Source of the DNA: Comamonadaceae bacterium
Lineage (GTDB): Bacteria > Pseudomonadota > Gammaproteobacteria > Burkholderiales > Burkholderiaceae_C
Direction of reading: 5' to 3'
DNA: 36,828 nt
Assembly: GCA_947445115.1 (NCBI GenBank)
Contig: CANFCG010000021.1
Span: 1 to 36,828 of the forward strand
Each line of letters begins with the position of its first letter. Within the stretch, counting starts at the first letter, position 1. Made by a program: the position numbers and the translations under genes. Positions 1 to 7,727 of this stretch are shown piece after piece. The notes beneath the pieces are model-generated. The model saw only the letters and a program-made list of their open reading frames with translations. It ran no database searches and was not told where the DNA came from.

Positions 1-34
1 GTTTCATCCGCCTGACTTTGCCGATTGTGGCCAT
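1..34 (-). CDS. istA: IstA-type transposase, N-terminal 11 codons only
   Basis: The minus-strand ATG at 34 opens a frame reading MATIGKVRRMK to the window edge. This resembles the extreme N-terminus of IS21 IstA transposases, which start with a short basic segment ahead of a helix-turn-helix. The full protein would carry a DDE integrase core and be followed by the ATPase IstB; none of that is visible. Its position just inside an IS21-like terminus supports the call. No function can be tested from the visible part. Confidence 0.5.
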   Translation of the reverse strand, partial: MATIGKVRRMK

Positions 35-149
35 GGTGATCACTCTTAAATTCTCCCGCTTAATTTATAAGCAGGAGAGTGGAACACCTGGGTCACTTTG
101 ACTTGCGCATAACCTCTATAAGTGGGTCACTTTTAGGTGAGCGTCAACA
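1..149 (-). mobile_element. IS21-family insertion sequence, istA-side terminus (partial)
   Basis: Read on the minus strand, the element begins TGTTGACGCTCACC at about 149 and holds two near-identical motifs, AAAGTGACCCAC (around 121-134) and AAAGTGACCCAG (around 92-103), before an ATG at 34. A TGT-type tip followed by tandem short repeats and then istA is typical of IS21 termini, where the repeats bind the transposase. The rest of the element lies left of the window, so the other terminus and any target duplication cannot be seen. It sits directly against the ppk1 fragment. The family call rests on terminus structure plus the 11 visible IstA residues. Confidence 0.72.
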
Positions 150-150
150 C

Positions 151-764
151 ACTTGGCCAGCCAAACGCGGTTACCTAAGCTTAAAAAATTATGGGTTGCG
201 CCGTTTCACTTGCACGATAAATTATTGGCGCTAATTGCCGCCATAGGGCGCGCAGCAGAAGAGGGGTATAAGGGGCGCATTGTTTTAAAAATGAATGCCT
301 TAACGGATGAAGCCCTTGCACAAGCACTCATTCATGCGGGCTCACAAGGTGTTCAGATTGATTTGATTGTTCGCGGCGCCTGCATCTTGCCAGCGCAAGT
401 GGCAGGTTTTACTGACAACATTCGCGTGCGCTCAATCATTGGTCGGTTTTTAGAGCACTCGCGTGTGTTTTATTTCCGCTCAGGCAAGCAAGAGGATCTC
501 TACTTGGCGAGCGCGGATCTCATGAACCGCAACATGCTGCGCCGTGTCGAAGTCGCTTGGCCCGTCACGGATCCAGTATTACGTCAGCGGATTATGGATG
601 AGTCCCTAGTGGCCTATTTGCTTGACACCAAAGACGCATGGATATTGTGCCCCGATGGTCGCTACACCTTGCTTGGTCATGCTTTACCAGCGACGCAGAT
701 ACGACATAGCGTTCAAAATTCGCTCATGTTGCGCTACACAAATTCAGGGGAAGGGGCACCCTAA
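151..764 (+). pseudogene. ppk: Polyphosphate kinase 1, C-terminal fragment cut by IS element
   Basis: The frame encodes about 203 residues matching the C-terminal phospholipase-D-like domain of Ppk1, which makes polyphosphate from ATP. Visible Ppk1 landmarks are APFHLHDKLL, KMNALTD, IDLIVRG and the block NIRVRSIIGRFLEHSR; the His of EHSR (residue 102) matches E. coli His592. Ppk1 is normally about 690 residues, so roughly 480 are missing, including the N-terminal and head domains and the autophosphorylated His. Homology runs right up to the IS end at 149, and the TTG at 153 has no ribosome-binding site, so this is a 3' remnant. The 5' part may lie beyond the IS outside the window. The stop overlaps the sixA start by 1 bp, so the two were probably one operon. 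Confidence 0.85.
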
Positions 765-1225
765 TGGATATTATTTTTTGGCGACATGCCGAGGCAAAAG
801 AACTTACCGATGATGGCTTAGATTTGGATAGACCTTTAACATCCAAAGGCGAAAAGCAAGCTGCTCGGATGGCCGCGTGGTTGAATCGTCAAATGCCAGA
901 AGCGACCCGAATTTGGGTCAGTCCGGCGCTGCGCACGGTTCAAACCGCCATTGCCCTGGATCGCAAATACAAAATTCGAGAAGAGCTTTCACCAAACGGC
1001 ACAACGGATGAGCTGCTAAAAGTCATTCATTGGCCTTCTCTGAAGTCAACAGCCTTAGTGGTCGGGCACCAACCCTTAATTGGTCAAACAATTGCTCAGC
1101 TCCTTGGGCTGCCGACGCAAGAGATCAATCTTAAAAAAGGTGCTGTCTGGTGGCTACGATATCGCGAGCGAGCGGGGGTCGGTGAGACCGTCGTTGTCAC
1201 CGTGCAAACCCCCGAGTTGCTCTAA
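764..1225 (+). CDS. sixA: Phosphohistidine phosphatase SixA
   Basis: This 153-residue protein belongs to the histidine phosphatase (RHG) superfamily. The N-terminal DIIFWRHAEA holds the catalytic RHA motif with His8, PLTSKGEKQA follows, WVSPALRTVQTA carries the second conserved Arg, and VVGHQP supplies the late His. SixA removes phosphate from His of phosphotransfer (HPt) domains; in E. coli later work also links it to the nitrogen PTS protein NPr. Length is typical (E. coli 161). It overlaps the ppk1 fragment by 1 bp, so the IS insertion upstream could alter its transcription. A hairpin follows at 1231-1257. Confidence 0.9.
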   Translation: MDIIFWRHAEAKELTDDGLDLDRPLTSKGEKQAARMAAWLNRQMPEATRIWVSPALRTVQTAIALDRKYKIREELSPNGTTDELLKVIHWPSLKSTALVVGHQPLIGQTIAQLLGLPTQEINLKKGAVWWLRYRERAGVGETVVVTVQTPELL

Positions 1226-1230
1226 GGACA

Positions 1231-1257
1231 GTCATTTCCGCACAGGCGGAAACTCAT
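1231..1257. repeat. Degenerate palindromic repeat / possible sixA terminator
   Basis: A 7-bp stem TTTCCGC/GCGGAAA (1235-1241 and 1246-1252, loop ACAG) is flanked by GTCA and CTCAT. The layout matches the dispersed element seen at 4340, 7681 and 17730 (GTCATTCCCGC ... GCGGGAATCCAT), with several substitutions. It lies between the convergent sixA and histone-like genes. A T-rich stretch begins only at about 1261, so it is at best a weak terminator. Confidence 0.45.
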
Positions 1258-1262
1258 GCAGA

Positions 1263-1646
1263 TTATTTTTTGGCAGGACGCCCCGTTTTGATGGCGGGTA
1301 CATCTTGCAAGGCTTTTTTGATCGCTGTATCCGACATGCTTGCCAGTGCTTTCAATCCGGCACGTAATAACTCACTTTTTTTAGCGGGCTGCATGAGTTT
1401 GGTTAAACGTGCTTTGAGTTCTCCGAGCACTAGGTACTCGTCTTTGGGAATCGTAAAACTGTCGCGTACTAATTTGTGTTTTACAGGCTTTGTTGGCTTA
1501 ATGGGCTTCAACGCCTTAGCTGGCGTCACTTTCTGTGCTACTGAAATTGCTTTTTTTGCGACAATTTTCTTAGCAACAACTTTTTTTGCCACTACGGGTG
1601 CTTTGACGGCAGGCGTTTTTTTTGCTGGTGCTGCTGGGATAGTCAT
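1263..1646 (-). CDS. Lys/Ala-rich histone-H1-like protein
   Basis: The protein has 127 residues. The first 55 are a low-complexity Lys/Ala/Pro/Val tail with repeated VAKK-type units, like bacterial H1-like and AlgP-like tails. The C-terminal half (KHKLVRDSFTIPKDEYLVLGELKARL... SELLRAGLKAL) looks like a compact helical domain of the kind found in Burkholderiales proteins next to ppx; the pattern DSFTIPKDEYLVL followed by two helices resembles ribbon-helix-helix folds. AGGAG precedes the ATG by about 6 bases. A nucleoid or DNA/polyphosphate-binding role is inferred from composition only; the gene shares its strand with ppx but has its own candidate promoter. Confidence 0.75.
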   Translation of the reverse strand: MTIPAAPAKKTPAVKAPVVAKKVVAKKIVAKKAISVAQKVTPAKALKPIKPTKPVKHKLVRDSFTIPKDEYLVLGELKARLTKLMQPAKKSELLRAGLKALASMSDTAIKKALQDVPAIKTGRPAKK

Positions 1647-1675
1647 AGGTGCTCCTAAAAATAAAAGAAGTAAAC

Positions 1676-1704
1676 AGTATATACCGTATACGCATTTAAA
1701 TTAA
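1676..1704 (-). promoter_or_regulatory. Candidate promoter of histone-like gene
   Basis: On the minus strand TATACT (1676-1681) forms a good -10. A T/A-rich hexamer about 17-18 bp upstream (around 1699-1704) could serve as a weak -35. The hexamers GTATAC and TATATAC next to each other form an imperfect dyad that could be an operator. The ATG lies 30 bp downstream. This is a visual match only. Confidence 0.35.
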
Positions 1705-3188
1705 ATTTTGAATTGAAATGGCCAAGGTGATTTTTGCCAAGCTTCCATTTCTTGTTTGAGTAAATGAACTGATTGCGGGTAAATATGGATCCAATTGCTG
1801 GGTACTTGCAGTGTCAAGTTATCATTTTTGAGGCTAAGTCGCACTGCCGACCAATCGGGATTTGTTCTTGCATGGCAGGCTATCACTGCGAGCCTTAGCG
1901 CCAGTAATTGGCACACAAAAGTGCTATCCGATAGATGCTCTCCGAGTTTTTTTAGTTTACCTTTGTGCCCTAAAACAAGCAGCCCCAGGCGATGCAGTTC
2001 GTGCTGCGCAAAGCCCACTGCATCGACATTCTCTAAGATGTACGCACCGTGCTTGTGGTAGTCGCTGTGCGAAATATGACTGCCAATTTCGTGTAATTGC
2101 GCCGCCCAGCTCAGCTTGCGACTCTGGCTTTCAAACATCGCCATGTCTTGTTTTGGCATGACTTGCTCAAAGAGCGTTTGTGCAATGCTTGTGACGCGCT
2201 GCGCTTGCAAGGGGTCAATTTTGAAGGTGATCGCCATGCGCGCCACCGTACTACCGCGGACATCGGTCGCGTTGTATTTACGCTCAACCATGTCGTAGAG
2301 AACGCCTTGGCGCAGAGCACCATCGGCAACGTGCAGCGCGTCGATGTCCAGCAAATCAAAGAGCGCGCATAAGACGCTGAGCCCCCCGCACAGCACGGCT
2401 CGTCTATCGTCTTTCAAACCTTCCAACCTCACCTTTTCCATGCGACCAGCGCGTTGCAAAGATTCTTTGATGGCCGTCAAGCCCGCTCGGGTAATGTATT
2501 CGGCTGGGTGACCCAATCCTACTAAGATCTCGGCAATCGCGCCAACAGTGCCAGAAGAGCCATACGCGTTGTCCCAATGCCGTTTTGCGTAGGGTGTGAG
2601 TGCTTCATCAAGTACAGCGCTCGCGGCCACTTCAGCTTGGCGAAACGCCTCCTTCGACACTTCACCATTCGCAAAATATTTCATGGACCACGTGACACTG
2701 CCCACACGATATGACTCCATCGTTTGTGCGGCATAACCCTTGCCAAGAATCAACTCGGTCGATCTACCACCAATGTCGATGACCAAACGACGCTCAGGGG
2801 ATTGAGGGAGTAAATGGGAAACACCCAAATAAATCAGCCGTGCTTCCTCTTTGCCGGAGATGACGTCAATCGGAAAGCCAAGTATCTCTTCACCTCTAGC
2901 CAAAAAAATGTCACGGTTACGTGCTTCGCGCAGCGTTTGCGTCGCCACAACGCGGACTTGTTTTTTTTTGAAACCCGTTAAGCGTTCAGAAAAACGGGCT
3001 AAACAATCCCATCCACGCTGCATAGCGTCTAACGATAGATGGCGATCTTTATCTAGGCCACTACCCTGGCGAACCGTCTCCTTGAGGTACTCGACACGCT
3101 GAAGCTGCTCGTGTTTAAAGCTGCCAATTTCTAAGCGAAAGCTGTTGGATCCGAGGTCAATGGCGGCGAGTTGCGTGTTGTCTTGCAT
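1701..3188 (-). CDS. ppx: Exopolyphosphatase (Ppx/GppA family)
   Basis: The protein has 495 residues, close to E. coli Ppx (513). The ASKHA phosphate-1 loop is LAAIDLGSNSFRLEIG at the N-terminus, phosphate-2 is RLVIDIGGRSTELILG near residues 136-151, and YGSSGTVGAIAEIL follows. A C-terminal HD-like helical domain starts near residue 320 (LHEIGSHISHSDYHKHGAYIL), as in Ppx and GppA. Ppx removes terminal phosphates from polyphosphate; GppA-like pppGpp hydrolysis is an alternative, but the place beside ppk1 and pst supports Ppx. It diverges from pstS across about 120 bp holding the Pho box, so joint phosphate control is plausible. If ppk1 is truly broken, its main substrate may come from another kinase or be scarce. 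Confidence 0.93.
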   Translation of the reverse strand: MQDNTQLAAIDLGSNSFRLEIGSFKHEQLQRVEYLKETVRQGSGLDKDRHLSLDAMQRGWDCLARFSERLTGFKKKQVRVVATQTLREARNRDIFLARGEEILGFPIDVISGKEEARLIYLGVSHLLPQSPERRLVIDIGGRSTELILGKGYAAQTMESYRVGSVTWSMKYFANGEVSKEAFRQAEVAASAVLDEALTPYAKRHWDNAYGSSGTVGAIAEILVGLGHPAEYITRAGLTAIKESLQRAGRMEKVRLEGLKDDRRAVLCGGLSVLCALFDLLDIDALHVADGALRQGVLYDMVERKYNATDVRGSTVARMAITFKIDPLQAQRVTSIAQTLFEQVMPKQDMAMFESQSRKLSWAAQLHEIGSHISHSDYHKHGAYILENVDAVGFAQHELHRLGLLVLGHKGKLKKLGEHLSDSTFVCQLLALRLAVIACHARTNPDWSAVRLSLKNDNLTLQVPSNWIHIYPQSVHLLKQEMEAWQKSPWPFQFKI

Positions 3189-3220
3189 AGTGATCTATTG
3201 TCTAATCAGTTTGTCAGGAA

Positions 3221-3238
3221 TGTCACACAATTGTCACA
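3221..3238 (+). promoter_or_regulatory. Pho box (PhoB binding site) for pstS
   Basis: Two perfect direct repeats TGTCACA (3221-3227 and 3232-3238) are separated by CAAT, the exact 7-4-7 bp layout of a PhoB box. A further half-site TTGTCAG lies just upstream at 3211-3217, 9-10 bp off register. The box ends 9 bases before a candidate -10, TACATT (3248-3253), which is the usual placing where PhoB replaces the -35 contact. The ATG of pstS is 72 bp downstream and ppx starts 33 bp upstream in the other direction. Confidence 0.88.
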
Positions 3239-3247
3239 AAGCTTTTC

Positions 3248-3253
3248 TACATT
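3248..3253 (+). promoter_or_regulatory. Candidate -10 of PhoB-dependent pstS promoter
   Basis: TACATT sits 9 bases after the Pho box with no good -35 hexamer, as expected for an activated promoter. It would give a pstS leader of about 50 nt ending in the ribosome-binding site AAGGA near 3299. Confidence 0.55.
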
Positions 3254-3309
3254 AGCTCTTGTAGGCATCTGCTTACATCAATTAAATGCATCCACTTTAA
3301 GGATTAAAA

Positions 3310-4332
3310 ATGAAAAATACGACACGAATTCTCAAAACGAGTCTTGCTACAAGCCTTATAGCGCTTGGCCTGATGGGCACCTTGATGGCTCAGGCGCAAG
3401 ACGTGTTGGGCGCAGGCGCCAGCTTCCCAGCACCGCTGTACGCGAAGTGGGCGGCTGATTACAACAAAGAGACTGGCACGAAGGTGAACTACCAATCGGT
3501 AGGTTCGGGCGCTGGGCTCAAACAAATAGAAGCCAAGACCGTTGACTTTGGCGCATCTGACATGCCACTAAAAGACGAAGACTTGAAAGCCAAAGGGCTG
3601 ATTCAGTTCCCAATGGTCATTGGCGGCGTGGTGCCCGTGGTCAGCATCAAAGGCATTGAAGCGGGTCAACTCAAACTGACAGGTCAAGTATTGGGCGACA
3701 TTTACCTTGGCAAGATCACAATGTGGGACGACAAAGCGATCAAAGCTTTAAATCCTAAGCTGGCATTGCCAACCAACCCTATTTCGGTGGTACGCCGCGC
3801 AGACGGTTCTGGTACCAGCTTCATTTTCACCAACTACCTCTCTAAAGTGAATAAAGAGTGGAAGGAAAAAGTAGGCGAAGGCACAGCCGTGAATTGGCCT
3901 GTGGGCGCAGGCGGCAAGGGCAACGAAGGCGTCGCAGCTTTTGTAGCACGTTTGCCTAACAGCATCGGCTACGTTGAGTATGCTTATGTGAAACAAAACA
4001 AAATGGCTTATGCCTTGGTGCAAAACGCCGCTGGCAGCTACCCTGCACCAGACGATTTGACGTTTAAAGCCGCTGCAGCTAACGCTGAGTGGAGCAAGAG
4101 CTACTACCAAGTGCTGACGAATCAAGCGGGTAAAGAGGCTTGGCCACTATCGGGTGCGACCTTTCTTTTGATGCAAGCGAAGGCTGACAACATGGCGAAA
4201 TCACAGTCTGTTTTAAAGTTTGTGAAGTGGGCCTTCACAAATGGTGACAAAACAGCTGAGAACTTAGACTACGTGCCAATGCCTGCTACCGTGAAGACTT
4301 TGGTTGAAAAATCTTGGGCTCAAATTAAGTAA
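3310..4332 (+). CDS. pstS: Phosphate ABC transporter, periplasmic binding protein PstS
   Basis: This is a 340-residue secreted protein. A Sec signal peptide (basic NTTRILKT, then a hydrophobic run) ends with AQA before Q30. The mature protein starts with LGAGASFPAPLYAKW, the PstS phosphate-loop signature; IGGVVPVV, VRRADGSGTSFIFTNYLS (the second phosphate-binding segment) and NSIGYVEYAY follow in the usual order. It captures phosphate in the periplasm for PstCAB. AAGGA lies about 7 bases before the ATG. The gene is first in the Pho-box-driven operon and is followed by a strong hairpin repeat that could let it accumulate above pstCAB. Confidence 0.97.
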   Translation: MKNTTRILKTSLATSLIALGLMGTLMAQAQDVLGAGASFPAPLYAKWAADYNKETGTKVNYQSVGSGAGLKQIEAKTVDFGASDMPLKDEDLKAKGLIQFPMVIGGVVPVVSIKGIEAGQLKLTGQVLGDIYLGKITMWDDKAIKALNPKLALPTNPISVVRRADGSGTSFIFTNYLSKVNKEWKEKVGEGTAVNWPVGAGGKGNEGVAAFVARLPNSIGYVEYAYVKQNKMAYALVQNAAGSYPAPDDLTFKAAAANAEWSKSYYQVLTNQAGKEAWPLSGATFLLMQAKADNMAKSQSVLKFVKWAFTNGDKTAENLDYVPMPATVKTLVEKSWAQIK

Positions 4333-4339
4333 AAAAATG

Positions 4340-4369
4340 CATGGATTCCCGCCTTCGCGGGAATCCATG
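4340..4369. repeat. Palindromic repeat between pstS and pstC
   Basis: A perfect 13-bp inverted repeat (arm CATGGATTCCCGC, 4340-4352; loop CTTC; mirror arm 4357-4369) lies 7 bp after the pstS stop. It shares its core with the elements at 7681 and 17730. In RNA it would form a very stable stem-loop without a following U-run, so it would more likely protect the pstS 3' end or thin out downstream transcript than act as a full terminator. pstC starts 17 bp later. Confidence 0.85.
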
Positions 4370-4386
4370 ATCACTCAGATACTTCT

Positions 4387-5322
4387 ATGAAATTTCGCTT
4401 TGCTGATCGACTGTTTGCCCTTGCGGCCAAAGGCGCTGCGCTATTAACGCTGATGCTACTGGCGGGTATTTTGCTCTCCCTCTTCGCGGGTGCATGGCCC
4501 GCCATCCAGCAGTTTGGTTGGCACTTCTTTATCAACCCTGTTTGGGATCCTGTTCAAAACAACTACGGTGGCTTGGTGATGATTTATGGCACGTTGGCAA
4601 CGTCCATCATTGCGCTGTTGATTGCCGTGCCTGTGAGTTTTGGCATCGCGGTATTTCTGACCGAGCTTGCACCCGCATGGCTCAAGCGGCCACTGGGTAC
4701 GGCAATTGAGCTCCTAGCCGCGATTCCCTCTATCGTCTACGGCATGTGGGGACTGCTGGTGCTGGGCCCTGTGCTGGCAAGCCTTGTGCAGCAACCCTTA
4801 CAGAAGCTCCTCGCTGGCGTGCCAATGCTAGCAAGCCTTGTGAGCGGACCTCCTGTTGGAATTGGTATTTTTTCAGCTGGCGTGATTTTGGCAATCATGA
4901 TTATTCCGTTCATTGCGTCTGTCATGCGCGATGTGTTTGAGGTCACCCCCGCGCTGCTTAAAGAGTCGGCTTATGGCCTTGGTAGCACGACATGGGAGGT
5001 TGTCTCTAAGGTTGTCTTGCCCTACACCAAAACGGGTGTCATGGGCGGAGTGATGCTTGGGCTTGGGCGCGCGCTGGGCGAAACGATGGCGGTCACGTTT
5101 GTGATTGGCAACATGAATCAATTGAATTCCCCCAGCCTTTTTGAAGCGGCCAACTCCATCACCTCGGCCTTGGCGAATGAATTTGCTGAAGCCGGCGAGG
5201 GATTGCATCAAGCATCGCTCATTTACTTAGGCTTGGTATTGTTTGCAATTACGACGCTGGTGTTGGCGATTTCTAAATTGCTCTTGGCGCAGTTGAAGAA
5301 GAGCGAAGGGAATGCATCATGA
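4387..5322 (+). CDS. pstC: Phosphate ABC transporter permease PstC
   Basis: This 311-residue inner-membrane permease has about six transmembrane helices, starting with the segment [45 protein letters not shown] is the start of the binding-protein-dependent transport domain. The coupling (EAA-type) loop is [45 protein letters not shown], where Glu-Ser-Ala and the distal Gly contact PstB. It pairs with PstA to form the phosphate channel. Length matches E. coli PstC (319). The stop overlaps pstA by 4 bp (ATGA), implying translational coupling. Confidence 0.96.
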   Translation: MKFRFADRLFALAAKGAALLTLMLLAGILLSLFAGAWPAIQQFGWHFFINPVWDPVQNNYGGLVMIYGTLATSIIALLIAVPVSFGIAVFLTELAPAWLKRPLGTAIELLAAIPSIVYGMWGLLVLGPVLASLVQQPLQKLLAGVPMLASLVSGPPVGIGIFSAGVILAIMIIPFIASVMRDVFEVTPALLKESAYGLGSTTWEVVSKVVLPYTKTGVMGGVMLGLGRALGETMAVTFVIGNMNQLNSPSLFEAANSITSALANEFAEAGEGLHQASLIYLGLVLFAITTLVLAISKLLLAQLKKSEGNAS

Positions 5323-6149
5323 CCAAATACGAAAAACGCCAATGGGTTAACCGAGTGGCACTTGGGCTCTCGCTGTCCGCAATGGCTTTCGGACTCTTTT
5401 TTCTCTCTTGGATTTTGTGGGAAATCGTGCGACAAGGCATCGCTGGTTTGTCTATTGCCGCCTTCACGCAAATGACACCTGCACCAAACGACGAAGGTGG
5501 CCTCGCCAACGCCATTTATGGCTCAGGCGTGATGGTGCTTTTGTCCATCTTGGTCGGCACGCCGATTGGCATCTTTGCCGGCATCTATTTAGCTGAGTTT
5601 GGCGAGAAGACCTGGCTGGGCTCCATCACCCGATTCGTCAACGACATCTTGTTGTCTGCACCGTCCATCGTGATTGGACTTTTTATTTACACGCTGATCG
5701 TCGCCCGATTCAAAAGCTTCTCGGCCATTGCGGGTGTGCTAGCCTTAGCTTTGATTGTGATTCCCGTGGTCATTCGCACCACAGAGAACATGCTGCGTCT
5801 GGTACCAAACGCCTTGCGCGAAGCAGCTTATGCACTGGGCACGCCTCAGTGGCGGGTGATTCTCACCATCACGCTACGTGCCGCAAGGTCTGGCGTGCTC
5901 ACGGGTGTGCTGCTTGCGGTAGCTCGTATCGCGGGCGAGACGGCGCCGCTTTTGTTTACAGCACTCTCCAATCAGTTTTGGAGCAGCGATATCACGCAGC
6001 CAATGGCTAGTTTGCCCGTGACTATTTTTAAATTTGCCATGAGTCCGTACGAGAACTGGCAAAAGCTGGCATGGGCGGGCGTGTTCATCATCACGATGTT
6101 TGTACTGACTTTGAATGTGCTCGCGCGCTGGATCACCCGCGTCAAATAA
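5319..6149 (+). CDS. pstA: Phosphate ABC transporter permease PstA
   Basis: The second permease subunit has 276 residues and about six transmembrane segments. [29 protein letters not shown] opens the transport domain, and [51 protein letters not shown] is the coupling loop facing PstB. The E. coli protein is 296 residues. The start overlaps pstC in ATGA and the stop overlaps pstB by one base (TAATG), so the three are coupled. The charged N-terminus KYEKRQW precedes the first helix as expected for a cytoplasmic start. Confidence 0.96.
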   Translation: MTKYEKRQWVNRVALGLSLSAMAFGLFFLSWILWEIVRQGIAGLSIAAFTQMTPAPNDEGGLANAIYGSGVMVLLSILVGTPIGIFAGIYLAEFGEKTWLGSITRFVNDILLSAPSIVIGLFIYTLIVARFKSFSAIAGVLALALIVIPVVIRTTENMLRLVPNALREAAYALGTPQWRVILTITLRAARSGVLTGVLLAVARIAGETAPLLFTALSNQFWSSDITQPMASLPVTIFKFAMSPYENWQKLAWAGVFIITMFVLTLNVLARWITRVK

Positions 6150-6943
6150 TGGATATAAAAATGGATACCAAAAAAATCATCACACCCATTGATTCAAAAA
6201 TATCAGTTCGTGACTTGGACTTTTATTATGGCAAGTTTCACGCCCTCAAAAATATTAATCTAGAGATTGAAAAAAATAAGGTCACAGCGTTCATTGGTCC
6301 CTCGGGCTGTGGCAAGTCCACACTGCTCAGAACCTTTAATCGCATGTTCGAACTCTACTCCGAGCAGCGTGCCACTGGTGAAGTGCTGTTGGATGGTCAA
6401 AACATTCTGCAAGACACGCAGGACGTGGCGTTGCTCAGAGCCAAAGTTGGCATGGTATTTCAAAAACCAACGCCGTTTCCGATGTCGATTTACGACAATA
6501 TCGCCTTTGGCATCAAGTTGTTTGAAAACTTAAATAGCAGCGATATGGACGACCGTGTGGAGTCGGCACTGCGCCAAGCGGCCCTGTGGGGCGAGGTAAA
6601 AGACAAGCTCAATCAAAGCGGCTCAGGGCTATCAGGTGGTCAGCAGCAGCGCCTCTGCATTGCGCGCGGCATTGCGATTAAGCCCGAGGTGCTGCTATTA
6701 GACGAGCCTTGCTCGGCACTGGATCCAATCTCTACAGCCAAAATTGAAGAGCTGATTTCAGAGTTAAAGCAAGACTATACCGTCGTCATCGTCACCCATA
6801 ACATGCAGCAAGCGGCGCGTTGCTCGGACTACACGGCTTACATGTACCTTGGCGATTTGGTGGAATTTGGAACAACAGAGGACGTGTTCTTTAAGCCCAT
6901 ACGCAAAGAGACGGAAGACTACATCACTGGCCGATTTGGCTAA
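6149..6943 (+). CDS. pstB: Phosphate ABC transporter ATPase PstB
   Basis: From the ATG at 6149 the protein has 264 residues (E. coli 257). Walker A is GPSGCGKST (residues 50-58), the Q-loop is [19 protein letters not shown], the ABC signature is [16 protein letters not shown], Walker B with D-loop is [12 protein letters not shown], and the switch His is in [11 protein letters not shown]. This is the canonical PstB sequence and couples ATP hydrolysis to phosphate import. An upstream ATG at 6071 would overlap pstA by 79 bp and is unlikely. A second in-frame ATG at 6161 is possible, but the TAATG junction with pstA favours 6149. Confidence 0.96.
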   Translation: MDIKMDTKKIITPIDSKISVRDLDFYYGKFHALKNINLEIEKNKVTAFIGPSGCGKSTLLRTFNRMFELYSEQRATGEVLLDGQNILQDTQDVALLRAKVGMVFQKPTPFPMSIYDNIAFGIKLFENLNSSDMDDRVESALRQAALWGEVKDKLNQSGSGLSGGQQQRLCIARGIAIKPEVLLLDEPCSALDPISTAKIEELISELKQDYTVVIVTHNMQQAARCSDYTAYMYLGDLVEFGTTEDVFFKPIRKETEDYITGRFG

Positions 6944-6956
6944 TCAAGGAAGATCC

Positions 6957-7676
6957 ATGGACAAACATATTTCAACCCAATTTGATAGCGATTTGCTGGG
7001 CATCTCTAGCCGCGTGCTAGAGATGGGCGGCTTGGTCGAAGCGCAAATTCGCTTAGCCATTGAGGCATTGGCCATAATGAATGCGGACGTGGCCTTCAAG
7101 GTGATTGAGTCCGAGGAGGCCGTCAATCAATTTGAGATAGATATTGACCGCGAACTGTCCAGCATCATTGCGCGGCGTCAGCCGACGGCACGTGATTTGC
7201 GATTGCTGATGGCGATTTCACGCATCACAGCCAACTTGGAGCGCGTGGGCGATGAGGCTGAACGCATGGCGCGGATGGTGCAATCCATTTGCAAGGCAGG
7301 CGCGGTGGGTGGACAAGGCGGTTTAACGCTGCGGTTGCCGTCAGGTGATTTACGTATCGCTTCAGATTTAGCGGCCAAACAATTACGCAAGGCGTTGAAT
7401 GCCTTTGCAAGACTCGACGCCGCAGATTGCGTGGCGATTTTGCGCGAAGATGATTTGATTGACCAAGAGTTCAACGGCTTCGTGCGTCGTTTAATTACCT
7501 ACATGATGGAAGACCCACGCACGATTAGCGCCAGCCTCGATCTGCTATTTATTGCCAAAGCCATTGAGCGCATTGGGGATCACGCAAAAAATATTGCCGA
7601 GTGCGTGATTTACATCGTCAAAGGCACGGATGTGCGCCACTCCAGCATGGCTGACATTGAAACCGCTGTAAAGTAA
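6957..7676 (+). CDS. phoU: Phosphate signalling complex protein PhoU
   Basis: The ATG at 6957 (AAGGA 6 bases upstream) gives 239 residues beginning DKHISTQFDSDLLGISSRVLEMGGLVE, the PhoU N-terminus. The protein is a tandem repeat of three-helix bundles; each half has a metal-binding E/D-x3-D type patch, seen as ANLERVGDEAERMA and AIERIGDHAKNIAEC. PhoU links PstB to PhoR so that PhoB stays unphosphorylated when phosphate is plentiful. It lies 13 bp after pstB in the same operon. A frame extension to 6849 is internal to pstB and rejected. Confidence 0.96.
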   Translation: MDKHISTQFDSDLLGISSRVLEMGGLVEAQIRLAIEALAIMNADVAFKVIESEEAVNQFEIDIDRELSSIIARRQPTARDLRLLMAISRITANLERVGDEAERMARMVQSICKAGAVGGQGGLTLRLPSGDLRIASDLAAKQLRKALNAFARLDAADCVAILREDDLIDQEFNGFVRRLITYMMEDPRTISASLDLLFIAKAIERIGDHAKNIAECVIYIVKGTDVRHSSMADIETAVK

Positions 7677-7680
7677 AAAC

Positions 7681-7707
7681 ATGGATTCCCGCATTCGCGG
7701 GAATGAC
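7681..7707. repeat. Palindromic repeat between phoU and phoB
   Basis: ATTCCCGC (7685-7692) and GCGGGAAT (7697-7704) form an 8-bp stem with loop ATTC, flanked by ATGG and GACG. It is the same family as 4340-4369, with one outer arm changed from CCAT to GACG, which is the asymmetric form of this common repeat. It begins 4 bp after phoU and sits 20 bp before phoB, so it may separate transporter and regulator expression. Confidence 0.8.
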
Positions 7708-7727
7708 GAACTCATAAAAGTAGCTGC

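Noticed and set aside
153-764. TTG-started intact 203-residue gene
   Set aside because: The residues are only the C-terminal part of Ppk1, homology begins at the IS boundary, and no ribosome-binding site precedes the TTG.
4340-4369. Full intrinsic terminator after pstS
   Set aside because: The stem is strong but no T-run follows, and pstC starts 17 bp later on the same strand.
6071-6148. Upstream start for pstB
   Set aside because: It would overlap pstA by 79 bp and add residues not found in PstB; the TAATG junction at 6149 is a better start.
6849-6956. Upstream start for phoU
   Set aside because: It lies inside pstB, and the ATG at 6957 has a good AAGGA and the PhoU N-terminus.
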